The position numbers and the translations under genes are program-made. The notes under the pieces were generated by a model. It saw only the letters and a program-made list of their open reading frames with translations. It searched no databases and was not told where the DNA came from. This document shows positions 12,701 through 24,058 of a DNA stretch of 64,000 nucleotides, one piece after another. Each line of letters opens with the position of its first letter. The first letter of the stretch is position 1. This stretch comes from Selaginella tamariscina (Eukaryota > Streptophyta > Lycopodiopsida > Selaginellales > Selaginellaceae): NCBI GenBank assembly GCA_003024785.1, contig PUQB01000063.1:228563-292562 (forward strand). Direction: 5' to 3'.

Positions 12701-14643
12701 TGATTCAGATAATGAGGATGATGTTGAAATGGAAATGGAATTCGAGATGTCCGTCACTGACGACTCCGATCGAACAGGTTAGAAACTATCAGTAGTAGTT
12801 AAATAACTATACATATTCTAGTTAATCCCACATACAGACACTCGTATTGGCTGTATAGGCTGACGTAAAATGTAATTTATTGTGTCAGAAGCAGGAGTTC
12901 CCGCGAGTTCTAGCTTGAACTTAAGAGTGAGGAGGAAAAACGATAGTACCCGTGACAAGCTTTCAAGTTCATCTGAAAACCTTCCATCTCAAGTAGGTAA
13001 ACCTTGTGTTGAGTTTACAACCTACTGAGTGATGTCTAGCGCAATATCAAGACTATGTCTATATGTATCTGTTTTAATGTATGCGTTATACTACGTATTG
13101 TAATTATAGTATAATGTTGTATTATGCATAACTGTTTTCATTATGTGTGCGTTTATACTTGTATATGAATACTTTCATAACTTCATAGTCCATTGTATAT
13201 TATCCCTGTTATAATATATTTATATTAATTTCTATTTTCTTTTTAATGATTTCTAGCCGGAGATTGCCATGGATATGTGTCAGCGATACGTGGGACATTG
13301 CAACACTGGAACAGATATCAAGCAGGCTAGCTTTCTAGGTGAAAGAGGTACATACACGAAGTCTTATTGATATGTTAATTAATATGTTTATTACATTATG
13401 CATATACAACGTATCTATATACTCTAATTGTGTGCTCCTAGGCGAGTTTGTTGCAAGTGGTAGTGACGATGGGCGGTGGTTTATATGGGAAAAGAAGACT
13501 GGAAGACTAGTGAATATGCTGGAGGGTGATGAAAATGGTACGCGTGGGTGAGAGTGAGTGAGTGAGTGATTCTCTTAAAATATTTATTTGCAGTTGTAAA
13601 TTGCATACAATGCCATCCATTCGATTGTGCGGTTGCAACTAGCGGTATCGACAATACTGTCAAGGTAAATCAACTATACTCAATATACCTCGTGTTTATA
13701 CCACAAAGCTTCTTATGTGGTTTTCTTTATAAGTGGAAATTATATTCATTAAAGTAAATGTACTCATGCATGAACTTGTTATGAGTGATGAACTACGTCT
13801 TTTCATTTGTTTTTATACTACACAAGAAGTTTTATGTAGTATAGTCGTTATGTCTCAAGTGTTTCCTTATCGACATATCGCAAGTTTCTGAACATGCACG
13901 TGTCTGACACACACACACAGCGTTTGTGATTTCTTTTCGCATGTGTTACAGTTCATCTAGTAATATTATTAAAAGTCCTAATTTTCATGTTTCTTATTTG
14001 TTGATTTATACATGCATGCGTCTGTTGAGAACAGGCACGCACGTGAGGCTCACGAAAACGTTTTATACTTGTAGATGTGGACACCTTGTTCGGACTCTGA
14101 TGGACGTAGAAGACCATCTGAGAGTGAGACAATGCGTATAATGGCAGAGAACCAACAACAAATGCAACGTCAGCGTGAGATCGGATTGTGAGTTTCCCTC
14201 CTTATCCCATGGTGAAAACACTGTTCTTGTTTGCTGTGCCTGTAGTCCCTGTGCCTGAGTTATGCATATACACAGTTTATAACAAGTTTTTTGGGGTCAA
14301 TTTTTTTTGTTTATTTGGTACAGCTTGCTGATTGCTGAAGCGTGGAGCATATTTGCACGGAGGTTCGAATTCATGCAAGAAAATGTACATATCGGTGCAG
14401 AACCTGCTTGGATACATAAACATATTTAGCCCTCTTTTATATATATATATTACGAAGCCATTCCCATTATAAGCTTGGGGTGGTTTTTTTGGAGTTTATT
14501 TTTTAGTGTCTGCTGCTGATTATGTTATTAGGATTCATATATGACAACTAATGGTATGCATTATGAACAGGCCACTAGAGCTTCTTCAGCGTATTAGAGG
14601 TATTGAGGGAGCTGTTCATCCATTTGAGTGCACTCAAAGCTAA
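8337..14643 (+). CDS. ASG2: WD40/TPR DDB1-CUL4-associated factor, ASG2/WDTC1 type
   Basis: Twenty exons (8337-8414, 8756-8848, 9105-9182, 9311-9445, 9556-9636, 9739-9858, 10527-10642, 10698-10815, 10986-11091, 11299-11426, 11586-11747, 12011-12121, 12297-12408, 12553-12777, 12889-12992, 13257-13347, 13442-13537, 13594-13664, 14075-14187, 14571-14643) sum to 2,211 nt, a 736-residue protein with no frame break. Residues about 48-340 are WD40 repeats (GHVGCVNALAWNSTGSLLLS, SDAFARLYDRRMLPP, LLSYSGEHVYLMDV). Residues 350-480 are TPR-like helices, 480-590 an acidic/serine/basic linker, and 600-690 a second WD40 part (SGSDDGRWFIWEKKTGRL, CHPFDCAVATSGIDNTVK). The end is HPFECTQS. This order matches plant ASG2 and animal WDTC1, substrate receptors of CUL4-DDB1 ubiquitin ligases; the plant protein is linked to ABA and seed germination. 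The open segment at 14325-14430 is intronic in this model. Confidence 0.93.
8415..8755 (+). repeat. Degenerate tandem repeat in intron 1 of the WD40/TPR gene
   Basis: Intron 1 holds several diverged copies of a 35-60 base unit around TTTTCTTGCTAAA preceded by CATTCTGC or TCCGATCTTG. The copies have decayed and lack a uniform period. No coding function is seen. Confidence 0.5.
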
Positions 14644-15950
14644 GAGTACTATAACACTTAAATTACATAATGTTACTTCAATGTGTAATGTTTGGTGTAC
14701 TATACTTACCCCTGTATTGTGACATAGTATAGACCCAGCTATATATATATGTGTGTGTTGTGTGGTGCTTGTTCAGATATAAATTTACTGTGTTTAGTTT
14801 CGAATATTTTAATATACAATACAATAGGCTGTACACACGTACACACACATGCATAGAGTCTCTTCTCTCTCTTAGTAGATGTGGGTATATATTCTCTCTA
14901 CCCCTCCCTCTCGAGGCATGCGACGTTGGGTATAATGTATCTTATATAATGGCTTTTGAATACCCATCCTATGCAAAAGTTTCAAACCGATTTGGCTGTT
15001 TGTTTGTATAATAATGCATATTATGTTCAAATTTAAATATTTATTTCAATTATGTTTAAATGTAAATACCTTGATTATATGTTGTTTTTTGCAGGCATTG
15101 TATCTACAATAAAGATCGTTACAATTAGCTTAGTTGTTGCATCCTTTTAGATAAAAGGACCAAAAAAATTCGGGAATATAGCATTGTTTCGCGTAACGTG
15201 TGCGTGCGTGCGTGCGTACTGTATACCTTCACAGAATCTGTTAATCGTCCAGGTGTGTTTGTGTTATATGGGTACCACATTGAGTAAAACAGTATGTGTG
15301 AATGCAATACACACGGAGACATGCGTACAGTGGTGTGTTCTATGTGACGTATGACCGTACATATGGACCTTTAACATTCTTTTTGAAACAATAGTTATAT
15401 AATAAACATTATTTTCCGTTTAATGACAGATGACGTGTACATTTGATTTAAAGTCTTATATCTCCGAAGTCAACGTTAAAGTCTTTCCTTCAAACATATG
15501 CCAACTTATAATATATTATTTCTTTAAAGTTCATGGTCTTGCTTAATAAACAAGACAGTATGAAATCTTAACACGTCAATTATATGTTTAAAATATGTCC
15601 GGTCAAAGTCCATGCATCACCTAGATACCAAGAACATTCGCTGTGATCTCTAGAATATTCCTCGGTGCCGAGTTATTCTAATAATACTTTTGAATTTAAA
15701 AAGCTTAACGTAGAAAATCTAGGGCCAAGAATGGTAACAAAACATTCCCAAATGGGTTCTGAGTATGTTGCCGCATGCATGGCTGACGTCACCATGGCTT
15801 GTGCACACGGATGCCTGCCTCGATAACGCCATACAGGAAGCATATCACATGGAAGCCCCACATGTCTTAACTTTGCCTATATTCTTTACATCCCACATTA
15901 ATTCTAATCCTTCTGCATTTCACATAGTATACCCCCCATTCTTCATATTG
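14644..15950. other. Intergenic stretch without a supported gene
   Basis: AT-rich DNA with scattered (AC)n and (CT)n runs between the WD40/TPR gene and the homeobox gene. Short open frames are present but have repeat-derived composition and no recognisable motif. Confidence 0.5.
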
Positions 15951-16085
15951 CAGTCCGTTCTGTATTCTAGAGAGAGAGAGATTCATACTGCAGGCGGTCC
16001 TGTATTCTACGCAGAGAGAGATTCATACTACAGTCGGTTCTGTATTCTAGAGAGAGAGAGAGAGAGAGATTGTTCACACTGCAGT
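15951..16085 (+). repeat. Triplicated ~58-base unit in the WOX leader region
   Basis: Three tandem units share a GTCCTGTATTCTAG-type core, a GAGAGAGA run, ATTCATACT and a CTGCAG end. They begin near 15951, 15990 and 16032. They lie about 80-200 bases before the presumed ATG at 16165, so they would be in the promoter or 5' leader. Confidence 0.65.
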
Positions 16086-16164
16086 GGAAGGAGCCCTTAA
16101 TGGATTCGTTCATTCTTCGCCTCCGTCTTCTTCGATTGGGCTCGAGCAAAGCGGTTTGGTAGTT

Positions 16165-18321
16165 ATGGACTCGATATGGAGTGAAGAATCTGTAATGCAG
16201 GGGCATGGGCTTATGAATCCGCTTGTAAGTCCGTTTCTGGGACAGCAAGTGATGACCGAGGAACAACTTGAGACACAGCAGGCAGATCTCCATCTACGCT
16301 ACCATCTGCCAGCAGCTTGTGGAGATGCACAAGGCTACGCTCTCTCATCACATACTTACAATGGTATGTGTCAATTGGGACATTGCATTGTAGAATGCGA
16401 GTGCAGAACATTGTAGAACGCACGCGTGTGTGTGCGCGTGCGTGTGCGTGCGCGTGTAAGTTGGTAAGATAGTTGAAATTTTAGTTCTTTAAGTTGAAAG
16501 CGTTCATATTTCAAAATGTGTTTAAAGCAAGTCGAGAATATAGAATGCCCTCAACAAGACTTGCATTACGATTGCATCATCTTAAACCACTTAGAGATAT
16601 GTATACACATACACATACATTATTATATGTGTATGTCCAGTACATATATAATTTGAACACCATATATTGGTCGCTTACGTCACATGCAAGCTGCTATCCC
16701 ATAGTGTTTACATACGTCATCTTTAATCACCAGTAGCATAGAATACTGATTATGACATGGTGCCGGAGCATAATGCTTATTTATATGTGTGGTGACTATT
16801 TATTGTTTTAGACTATAAGAATGAAGTTTTGGGCAGCAGCCTGCTGCGGCTGCCGTATGTGTATGTGTTAGTTAAAGAGAGAGAATTGTAATCTGCATAC
16901 ATAATGTAATCAACACGCACGAACACACACACACCATTAACAGTTTTAGACTATATCCGTGAAGTTTTACGCAGCAGGCATGATGTTGTGTGTGTGTGTG
17001 TGTGTGTGTTAGAGAGAGAGAGAGAGAATTGTAATCTGCGTAAATAATGTAATCAACACACACACCAAGAACAGTTTTAGACTATATCCGTGAAGTTTTA
17101 CGCAGCAGGCATGATGTTGTTGTGTGTGTGTGTGTGGTGTGTGTGTTAGAGAGAGAGAGAGAATTGTAATCTGCGTAAATAATGTAATCAACACACACAC
17201 CAAGAACAGCTTGAGACTATAACCATGAAGTTTTACGCAGCAGGCATGTTGTTGGGACACCAGTCACCAGTACAGGAATCCCCAATGTTAATGGACTGCA
17301 CCATAAACCAACATCACGACAGCGATGGACACCCAGCCAGAACCAGCTGCGCATTCTCGAGAGGCTATTCCAAGGCAACGGCACGCCCAACAGGCAAAGG
17401 ATAAGGAGATTACCAGCGAGCTAAGCCAGCAACGGGAGATATCCGAGACAAATGTGTACAACTGGTTTCAGAACAGGAAGGCGAGAGCCAAGAGAAAGCA
17501 GAGACACGCTTCCTCCTCACATAATAAGGACACTGCAGAATCTGAAGTAGAGACTGATGGGGACTCCCCTGAAGAGAAGCGGAGCAAGATTGACATGCCA
17601 GACACCATCAGCGAAGCTGGTATGCTCTCATCTCTCTCTCTCTCCTCTCTTCTCTCTCTCTCTCTCTCTCTCTCTATATAATATATATATATAAAAGTTA
17701 TAACTAATCTGAAAGCTTGCTCTTTATATACGAATATTAATACTTCATTTCGGAACAAAACAATTTATTTATTTTAATTATAAGTTAGTTATATAGAAAA
17801 GTTATGTTTTATTTGATTAATTAATTATTTTAACAGCTACTCGTTACTCTATAGTAACACTCAATGGTAAAGCATGGAAGGTGAAGCCGGGAAGGTTAAA
17901 CGTAAGGAGCAACTTTGGTGAGAATGCAATTCTACTGGATCCCAGAGGACATGTTGTGGCCATGAACGAACTCGGTTTAACACTGGAGGCTCTACAACCT
18001 GGTGGAAATTATACAGTAGCTGGGTATGTAAATATATTTAATTAATTTTTATTATAAATTAAAAGTGATTAGATAATATTTATATAAAATGGTGGTTATA
18101 TTAAAACAGGCTAGCAGAAACACCTGAGATTCAGACTGATGCAGTTCCTACTTCTTCGAGTCAAGGTTTGTATTAATGTTGTATTAATAATTATGAGTTT
18201 TAAAATATAATGGGCATTTAATAAATTATTATATGCACTAATAAATATATTAATACTAAATTTTACTAAATTAAAAAATTAAATGATGATAGCACCAGGT
18301 GGAACATTGCAAACTCGGTAA
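16165..18321 (+). CDS. WOX13-like: WUSCHEL-related homeobox protein, WOX13-clade, with indels
   Basis: Exon 1 runs from ATG 16165 to 16373; the homeodomain exon ends at 17619; further exons are 17837-18023, 18110-18165 and 18293-18321. Exon 1 encodes VMTEEQLET followed, after a shift near 16275-16280, by QISIYATICQQLVEMHKATL, the pre-homeodomain block typical of the WOX13 clade. The homeodomain starts RQRWTPSQNQLRILERLF and ends TNVYNWFQNRKARAKRKQ, with the WOX-specific long loop (GNGTPN). Between helices 1 and 2 one A is missing at 17401-17406, shifting the frame; one loop residue also appears absent. Exon 3 carries the WOX13-type C-terminal domain (LNGKAWKV, NFGENAILLDPRGHVV, GLTLEALQPGG). 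The family acts in stem-cell formation and cell fate in mosses and ferns. It is a nuclear transcription factor gene if intact; otherwise a recent pseudogene. The start of exon 2 is uncertain because an intronic minisatellite duplicates that junction. Confidence 0.85.
16811..17258 (+). repeat. ~131-base minisatellite spanning WOX intron and exon 2 start
   Basis: Three full copies and a partial fourth begin near 16816, 16948, 17079 and 17212. Each has AGACTATA, GAAGTTTTACGCAGCAGGCAT, a (TG)n tract, a GAGAGA run, AATTGTAATCTGCGTAAATA and CAACACACAC. The first copy is most diverged. The fourth runs into sequence upstream of the homeodomain exon, so the candidate 3' splice site region is present several times. 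Confidence 0.8.
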
Positions 18322-19320
18322 GAGTGTATGACTAGTTCATTCTTTTGATGACTTGTAATTGCTCATTTCATTTTGTTTTGTCTGTATTTTTTGTATCTTT
18401 ATAGAAACAATTTTAAAAAGAAAACAATAAGAATAAGAAAGACTAAGTTTCTTAAGAAATTGGAAATTCCTTAAATGACCGTAATAATCTTTGATAATGA
18501 ACGTTGTAAGTAAAATGGGAATGATATATGAAAATGAAAATATAAAAAAAATCAATTAATTAATACTTAGATATTAACTATTAATATTTTAAATATACAT
18601 TTTAATAAATATTATTTCTTTAAATCTATATTATTCTAAAACTATTTCTTTATATTAAAAAATATTAATATAATAAAAATATTATTTATTAAAAAAATAA
18701 AACTATAGACATTCCCATTTTAGTTATAACATTCATTTTTTGTCAAATTGATATAAAAATGCTTTAACTCAAATTAATAAATTATATAAATATCTCATAA
18801 ATTAGTTTATCTTTAAAACTAATGAATGAATTAAATGAAATTTAATCTTTAAAATAAATTAATATCAAATGAATTTAAATAATATTTCAAATATAAACAG
18901 CATATATTGTTTTGATAATGTTTTTAAAATAATAAATCAAAATAATTTTCAATAAGAAATAAGGGCCATTGTGAAAATAACTAAGTTTTTTTGGGAATTT
19001 TCCCAATATTAAATGGTATATCTAATTTAAAACAGTTGACTTTGTTTTATGGAGCTGGTTTTACATTTGTATCGAGCTAAAAAAAAGATTAGGTTTTCTA
19101 AATATTACAGATGCAATAATATATAATCATATATATAATATAATGTGGTATTTAAATGCTATTAATTATTTACCAGCCATTAGATTATTTATTAAAATGC
19201 ATCAAAATGAAATCATGATTGATATGTAAAAACAATCCTTTAAACTTAGATTGAAATTTCAGAATTAAGTTTTCTAATGGTAAAGAGATACATTTAAACC
19301 ACACGCACGCGTGCACACAC
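18322..19320. other. AT-rich intergenic stretch
   Basis: About 1 kb of strongly AT-rich DNA (many poly-A/T and ATTAAT tracts) between the 3' ends of the convergent WOX and PPR genes. No gene, RNA or clear repeat is recognised. Confidence 0.5.
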
Positions 19321-19332
19321 ACACACACATTC

Positions 19333-21466
19333 TTAAGCAGTTAAAACATTGGAGAAGACGACATACAAACCAGCTTCTGAAGAATCAACCTTGACAAGTT
19401 CATCATATACCCGAGCAGCTCTTTCAGCATTGTTATGAACCGTGCATGCCGCACACAGACTCCTGAACATAATAGCATCCGGCTCAAAAGGCATACTGGC
19501 AATCAACTCCTCAGCTTGATCAAGATGTCCAGCCCGTCCCAGAAGATCCACCATGCACCCAAAGTGATCCAGAGTTCTTTCTCCAATCCCATAGTCATCG
19601 TACATGGACACAAAGTACATATGCCCGTCTTTGTACGCCCTGCATGGCTACATACGGATAACACACATAACATAGATACCTTGTTTGCGTTCATTCCTTC
19701 GAGAAGCATTTCCCCAAACACCTCGAGTGTAAGCTCGAAACACCCAGCTTGAGCATATGCTGTAAGCATCGAGTTCCATAATATAGAATCTGAATAACAA
19801 TCCCTCTACATGAAAACAAGTATTAGAATACAACTAGTAGCATCATATACATTCATACTTACCTTAAGCTGATTAAACACAGTCCGTGCATCTACGAGAC
19901 TCCCACATTTGCTATACATATTGATAAACGCAGTTCCTACCACGACTGAGTCCACAACAATCTCTCTATGTATAACTCTACCTTCCTTAAGTGCAGGAGC
20001 AGCAGTACAAGCTTCAACAGCATGAAGAACAGCCACCAAGCCGATCTGCACACCTTCTAAATCCATCAGTTTGAAGAATGTTATTGCAAACTTGTTATGC
20101 CCAGAACGGGCATATGCTGCAAGCATCGAGGTCCACGCTCCTGTGTCTTTCTCAGGCATATTGTTGAAGGTTTCGCGTGCGTCCTCCAGTCGTGAGTTTC
20201 TTGAGTACGCATATATCATGGAGGTGTACGAGGTCGTGTCATAAACAGGCATTTCACGAAAGATGGTCTCTGCTGTGTCAATCTGCCCACCTTGTCCATA
20301 TGCTTCTATCATGATATTCCAGGACGGAATGCTCATTTCCGGCATTCTTTTATACAAAGCTTCCGCTTCAGTAAGCTTCTCGTTCTTCACCAGACCCGTG
20401 AGAAACGAATTCCACGACACGATGTTCCACTGGGGCATCATATTGAAGGCTTCAACAGCTAGTTCGATATCCCCATTCTGGGCATATGCTGAAACCATGG
20501 TTGTCCACGAGACAAGGTCCGGTTTGGGCATCTTCTGGAACAGATGCACGGCTTCTTGCAGCTTCCCATATTGCCCGTAAGCTGTTATCATTGTATTCCA
20601 TGAAACATTCGTCCTCATTGGCATCCCTTCGAACATACTCCGTGCTTCGTACAGATATCCATTCTGGGCATATGCAGCTAGCATTGCAGTCCATGTATAA
20701 ACATTCGGTTCCTGCATCCGATCGTATACCATCTTCGCTTCTTGCACTTGCTCAGTCTGGGCAAGTGCAGTCATTATCAAAGTTGACGAGGTTTCATCCG
20801 GGTGAGGCATTCTCTCAAGCAAACAAATGGCTTCCTGCAGCATTCCGACTTGCACATATGCTTTAATCAGCGTATTCCATGTTGCTTGGTCTTTCTCACT
20901 CATTCTATCGAACATCTCCTTAGCTTGCTGCACATGCCCTTCTTGGGCATATGCAGCGATCATGATATTTTGTGAGGTTACACTCAGCTCCGGTAGCTTG
21001 TTGAAGAGAATTCTTGCATCGTGCATACGCCCACGTCGTACATACGCTGATATGATCGTGTTCCACGACACGCCGTTTCTTACAGGCATCCGGTCGAAGA
21101 GACTCCTGGCTTCTTGGAGATGCCCGTTCCGGGCATATGCAGCGAGCATCGCATTCCATGCGACAACGTTTTTCTGGGGCATTCTTTCGAAGACATGTCT
21201 AGCAGATTGGAGATCTCCGTTCTCGGAGAATGCCTCAAGCAGGATGTTCCAAGAGAATATGTTGGGCTGCTGTATACTGTGGAACACAGAAGAAGCCTCA
21301 TGTACGCTCCACATCTACCGTACATTTCCACAAGGAGATTGAGCAGGTATCGATCCTTGCCATGCTTGCTGAGAATCTCTCTATGGAGGCGCCTGGCTTG
21401 TTGGAGGTCATTGCAGCTTCGCACTTGCCCTGCAGCCCATGAAATGCTTGCATCAACTGCTGACAT
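19333..21466 (-). CDS. Pentatricopeptide repeat protein, S-type repeats, E-like C terminus
   Basis: Two minus-strand exons (19863-21466 and 19333-19805) flank a 57-base intron with canonical sites. From ATG 21466 there is a 40-residue leader, then about fourteen PPR motifs. Most are the 31-residue short type with VSWNTMI, AYAQNG and ARSLFDRMP signatures. Next come an L-type region (NMYSKCGSLVDA) and an E-like tail (CMVDLLGRAGHLDQAEELI ... YVVFSNVL). No E+ or DYW domain follows; the stop at 19333 comes just after the E motif. Such proteins bind single RNA sites in mitochondria or plastids for editing or processing; without DYW this one would need a partner deaminase. Two frame breaks exist: one G missing near 21309-21310 and one near 19624-19626. 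Adding one base to each exon makes both multiples of three and yields about 692 residues, so these look like sequence errors. Confidence 0.88.
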
Positions 21467-21867
21467 TAACGCCAAGTTTTTAGAACATTCCGTAGTATAT
21501 TCTACTTTCGTTAAGAGAATATTCTAAGCATATATAGATTTGTCCGTACAACATGTTACGTGTGTGTAATGAATGAGCAAAATAATTTTCAATACTGATA
21601 TATAAATAAAACAATTGAAAAGTTTTAGAAATATATAACAATAAAACATATCTTAAGTTAATTAAAAATATGTGCATAACTTTACATTTGCATAAATTTC
21701 TTAGAAAAAAAATAAATTAGAATAATGTTAGTATATTTATTAATATGTGAGAAAATTACATATATACCCTTCAAAATTTTCTTAATTTCTTTTGTACTTC
21801 ATATTTACATGAATATCCTTATCAAACTTCAACAAGAATTTTATATAATATTTTTATATTTCATAGC
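21467..21867. other. AT-rich 5' flank of the PPR gene
   Basis: About 400 bases of AT-rich DNA lie between the PPR start codon and the left end of the Harbinger element. Nothing recognisable apart from the TTA that becomes the target duplication. Confidence 0.5.
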
Positions 21868-21870
21868 TTA

Positions 21871-21912
21871 GGGCCGATTCACACCACACATTAAGTTGTG
21901 AACATTACATTA
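21871..21912 (+). repeat. Left terminal inverted repeat of the Harbinger element
   Basis: About 40 bases that match the complement of 31508-31549 with a handful of mismatches; the shared core is CTCACACCACACATTAA or TTCACACCACACATTAA. The 3 bases outside are TTA. Confidence 0.85.
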
Positions 21913-22860
21913 AATATTATTAGCTTAATGTTATTAGTTAATGTCATTGATCTTCACACCAGCATTAGTTAATCATAACATTAGAGAATTTTAATTAATG
22001 TAACCTAACTTAATTTAATGTAATGTAAATGACTTCACACTATATTACATTAGAGTTATTAGCATATATGTGTTTTCACATATGTTTTACATTAACTTTA
22101 TATTAAAAGCTCAAATTTTGTATTATGTTTACACTATAGTTACAAGGTATTCGAGGGGGTTTTCACATACAATATCTCCTCCTTGTTCATTCTGTTGTAC
22201 TCTATCCTTGTCTTCTTCAATGGGTTCAGCTTCCGGCAAATCTAACTCGCACAGTTCTTCATCAACATTTGCATCGCCAATATCAATAAGATAGTTATGC
22301 AGCACACAGCAGACATAGACAATATCAGGAACAATGTCAGGTTGCTTTGAGCCAAGTATTTGGAACTTTCCTACACAAAAACCAGTTAGAATTCACATTC
22401 GAATGCTTTTTCATACCTTTTAGAAGTCCAAAACAACACTCCACGATCTGACGAGCTTTTGAAAGCTCGTTGTTGAAGAACTTCTTGAGGACTGAAAGGT
22501 TTGCTGACTGTCAAAAAGGCACTATAATTGCTGGGCTGCAAGGGTAGCCTTTGTCTCCAAGAAGATATGGCTTCAAGTTGTATTTGAGAAGCTCAAGAAC
22601 AGGTCGTTGAAGTATCTCCTCTGCTGCTACACGTGGTAAAAACCCGAGTTCCTCCAAACTCGAGCGTCGTGAACGGATCCTGGCCAGCCACAACAGATGT
22701 CCAAAAACCTTTTCTTACTATCTACGACAGCATGAAGTGCAACGTTATAACGGTGATGCTTGTAGTAAACTTCACCGTGATCTCGAGGCTTTTCAACTTC
22801 GATCTGAGTTCCATTGATGCAGCCAGCTACATTTGGTAGTTGTGTAAGGTCTTGAAAGGT

Positions 22861-23490
22861 CTTGAAAACCTTGTATGATCACTCTCAACTCTTGAGCAGA
22901 AGCTGGAAACCTGATAACTTCTTGAAAACCTTGTATGATCACTCTCAACTCTTGAGCAGAAGCTGGAAACCTGATAACTTCACCAAAATGTGCAGCTTCT
23001 TGAAAACCTTGTATGATCACTCTCAACTCTTGAGCAGAAGCTGGAAACCTGATAACTTCATTAAAAATGTTGATGATAACATTGCACATCTCGTTGACAT
23101 TCTTGAAAACCTTGTATGATCACTCTCAACTCTTGAGCAGAAGCTGGAAACCTGATAACTTCACCAAAAATGTGCAGCTTCTTGAAAACCTTGTATGATC
23201 ACTCTCAACCTTGTATGATCACTCTCAACTCTTGAGCAGAAGCTGGAAACCTGATAACTTCATTAAAAATGTTGATGATAACATTGCACATCTCGTTGAC
23301 ATTCTTGAAAACCTTGTATGATCACTCTTAACTCTTGAAAACCTTGTATGATCACTCTTAACTCTTGAGCAGAAGCTGGAAACCTGATAACTTCACCAAA
23401 AATGTGCAGCTTCTTGAAAACCTTGTATGATCACTCTCAACTCTTGAGCAGAAGTTGGAAACCTGATAACATTGCACATCTCGTTGACAA
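22861..23490 (-). repeat. Higher-order tandem array inside the transposase gene
   Basis: About nine copies of a core TTGTATGATCACTCT are arranged in units of 60-100 bases. Two consecutive 60-base units at 22861-22920 and 22921-22980 are identical. Longer units alternate between a TTCACCAAAAATGTGCAGC linker and an ATGTTGATGATAACATTGC linker. On the coding strand a unit reads VIRFPASAQELRVIIQGFQ, which matches one copy of a normal transposase segment, so the array arose by repeated duplication of coding DNA. Confidence 0.85.
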
Positions 23491-23503
23491 TCTCTATTGC
23501 TAT

Positions 23504-23900
23504 TGTAAGGATCATGGGTCATTTTTTGACTTTCACAGGACTTAAACCTGAGACCTTTTGGCTAACACACATGTATTAACCAACTGGTCCGTATGATCCT
23601 GGATGCTGAACTACACCATCAATAGCAAGGCGTATATTCATACGCATGTTCCAGACCAGTGTGAACCACACATTCCAGACCAGTTGTGGATCACACATTC
23701 CAGATCAGTTGTGGACCATACAATCCTCAGGACCTCAGATATATAAACAGGGTTCCAGTTCCAGGTTTTTCAGAATCATTCAACACCAGTCTTCGGCCTT
23801 GTGTTTCATTTTGTATTCATTTCTTTCTTGAATACAATCTCCTCCTTTCAAGGTTCCACCCTTGTTCTAAAGGTTTCGCCCTTTGCACAAAGTCGTGATA
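23504..23900 (+). repeat. 5' LTR of the gypsy element
   Basis: 397 bases. It contains a TATA box (TATATAAA at 23740-23747) and an antisense tRNA-like segment near 23533-23600. It has one more copy of a ~24-base CACACATTCCAGACCAGTTG unit than the 3' LTR, which accounts for the length difference. Confidence 0.9.
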
Positions 23901-24058
23901 GTTTAAATGATTCTGCGGTAGTGACAAGCTTCTGTTTCTGCTTGTCATCGATCCCATTTTCTTTCTTTCTCTCTTTTCAATTTTCTTTTCAATTTTTCTT
24001 TTCTTTTTCTTTTTGATTTTCTTTTTTTTTCTTTTTTTTTTTTCTTCTTCGACTCATC

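Noticed and set aside
14325-14430. Open segment with a good acceptor that could be an extra last exon of the WD40/TPR gene
   Set aside because: Splicing 14187 to 14571 gives the expected GLPLELLQRIRG...HPFECTQS ending and an exact total length of 737 codons; the other segment has no family match.
16872-17260. Minus-strand frames with repeated CVKLHGYSLKL
   Set aside because: Derived from the 131-base intronic minisatellite; no start, no family.
20263-21527. Several plus-strand open frames within the PPR region
   Set aside because: Antisense of repetitive PPR coding sequence; no motif and no splice structure.
22861-23490. Direct repeats with regular spacing, CRISPR-like at first glance
   Set aside because: The units are coding duplications of a transposase with repeated linkers, not unique spacers, in a plant nuclear genome.
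23646-24016. Plus-strand open frames at the gypsy 5' LTR
   Set aside because: LTR and polypyrimidine leader; the same frames recur in the 3' LTR and have no protein features.
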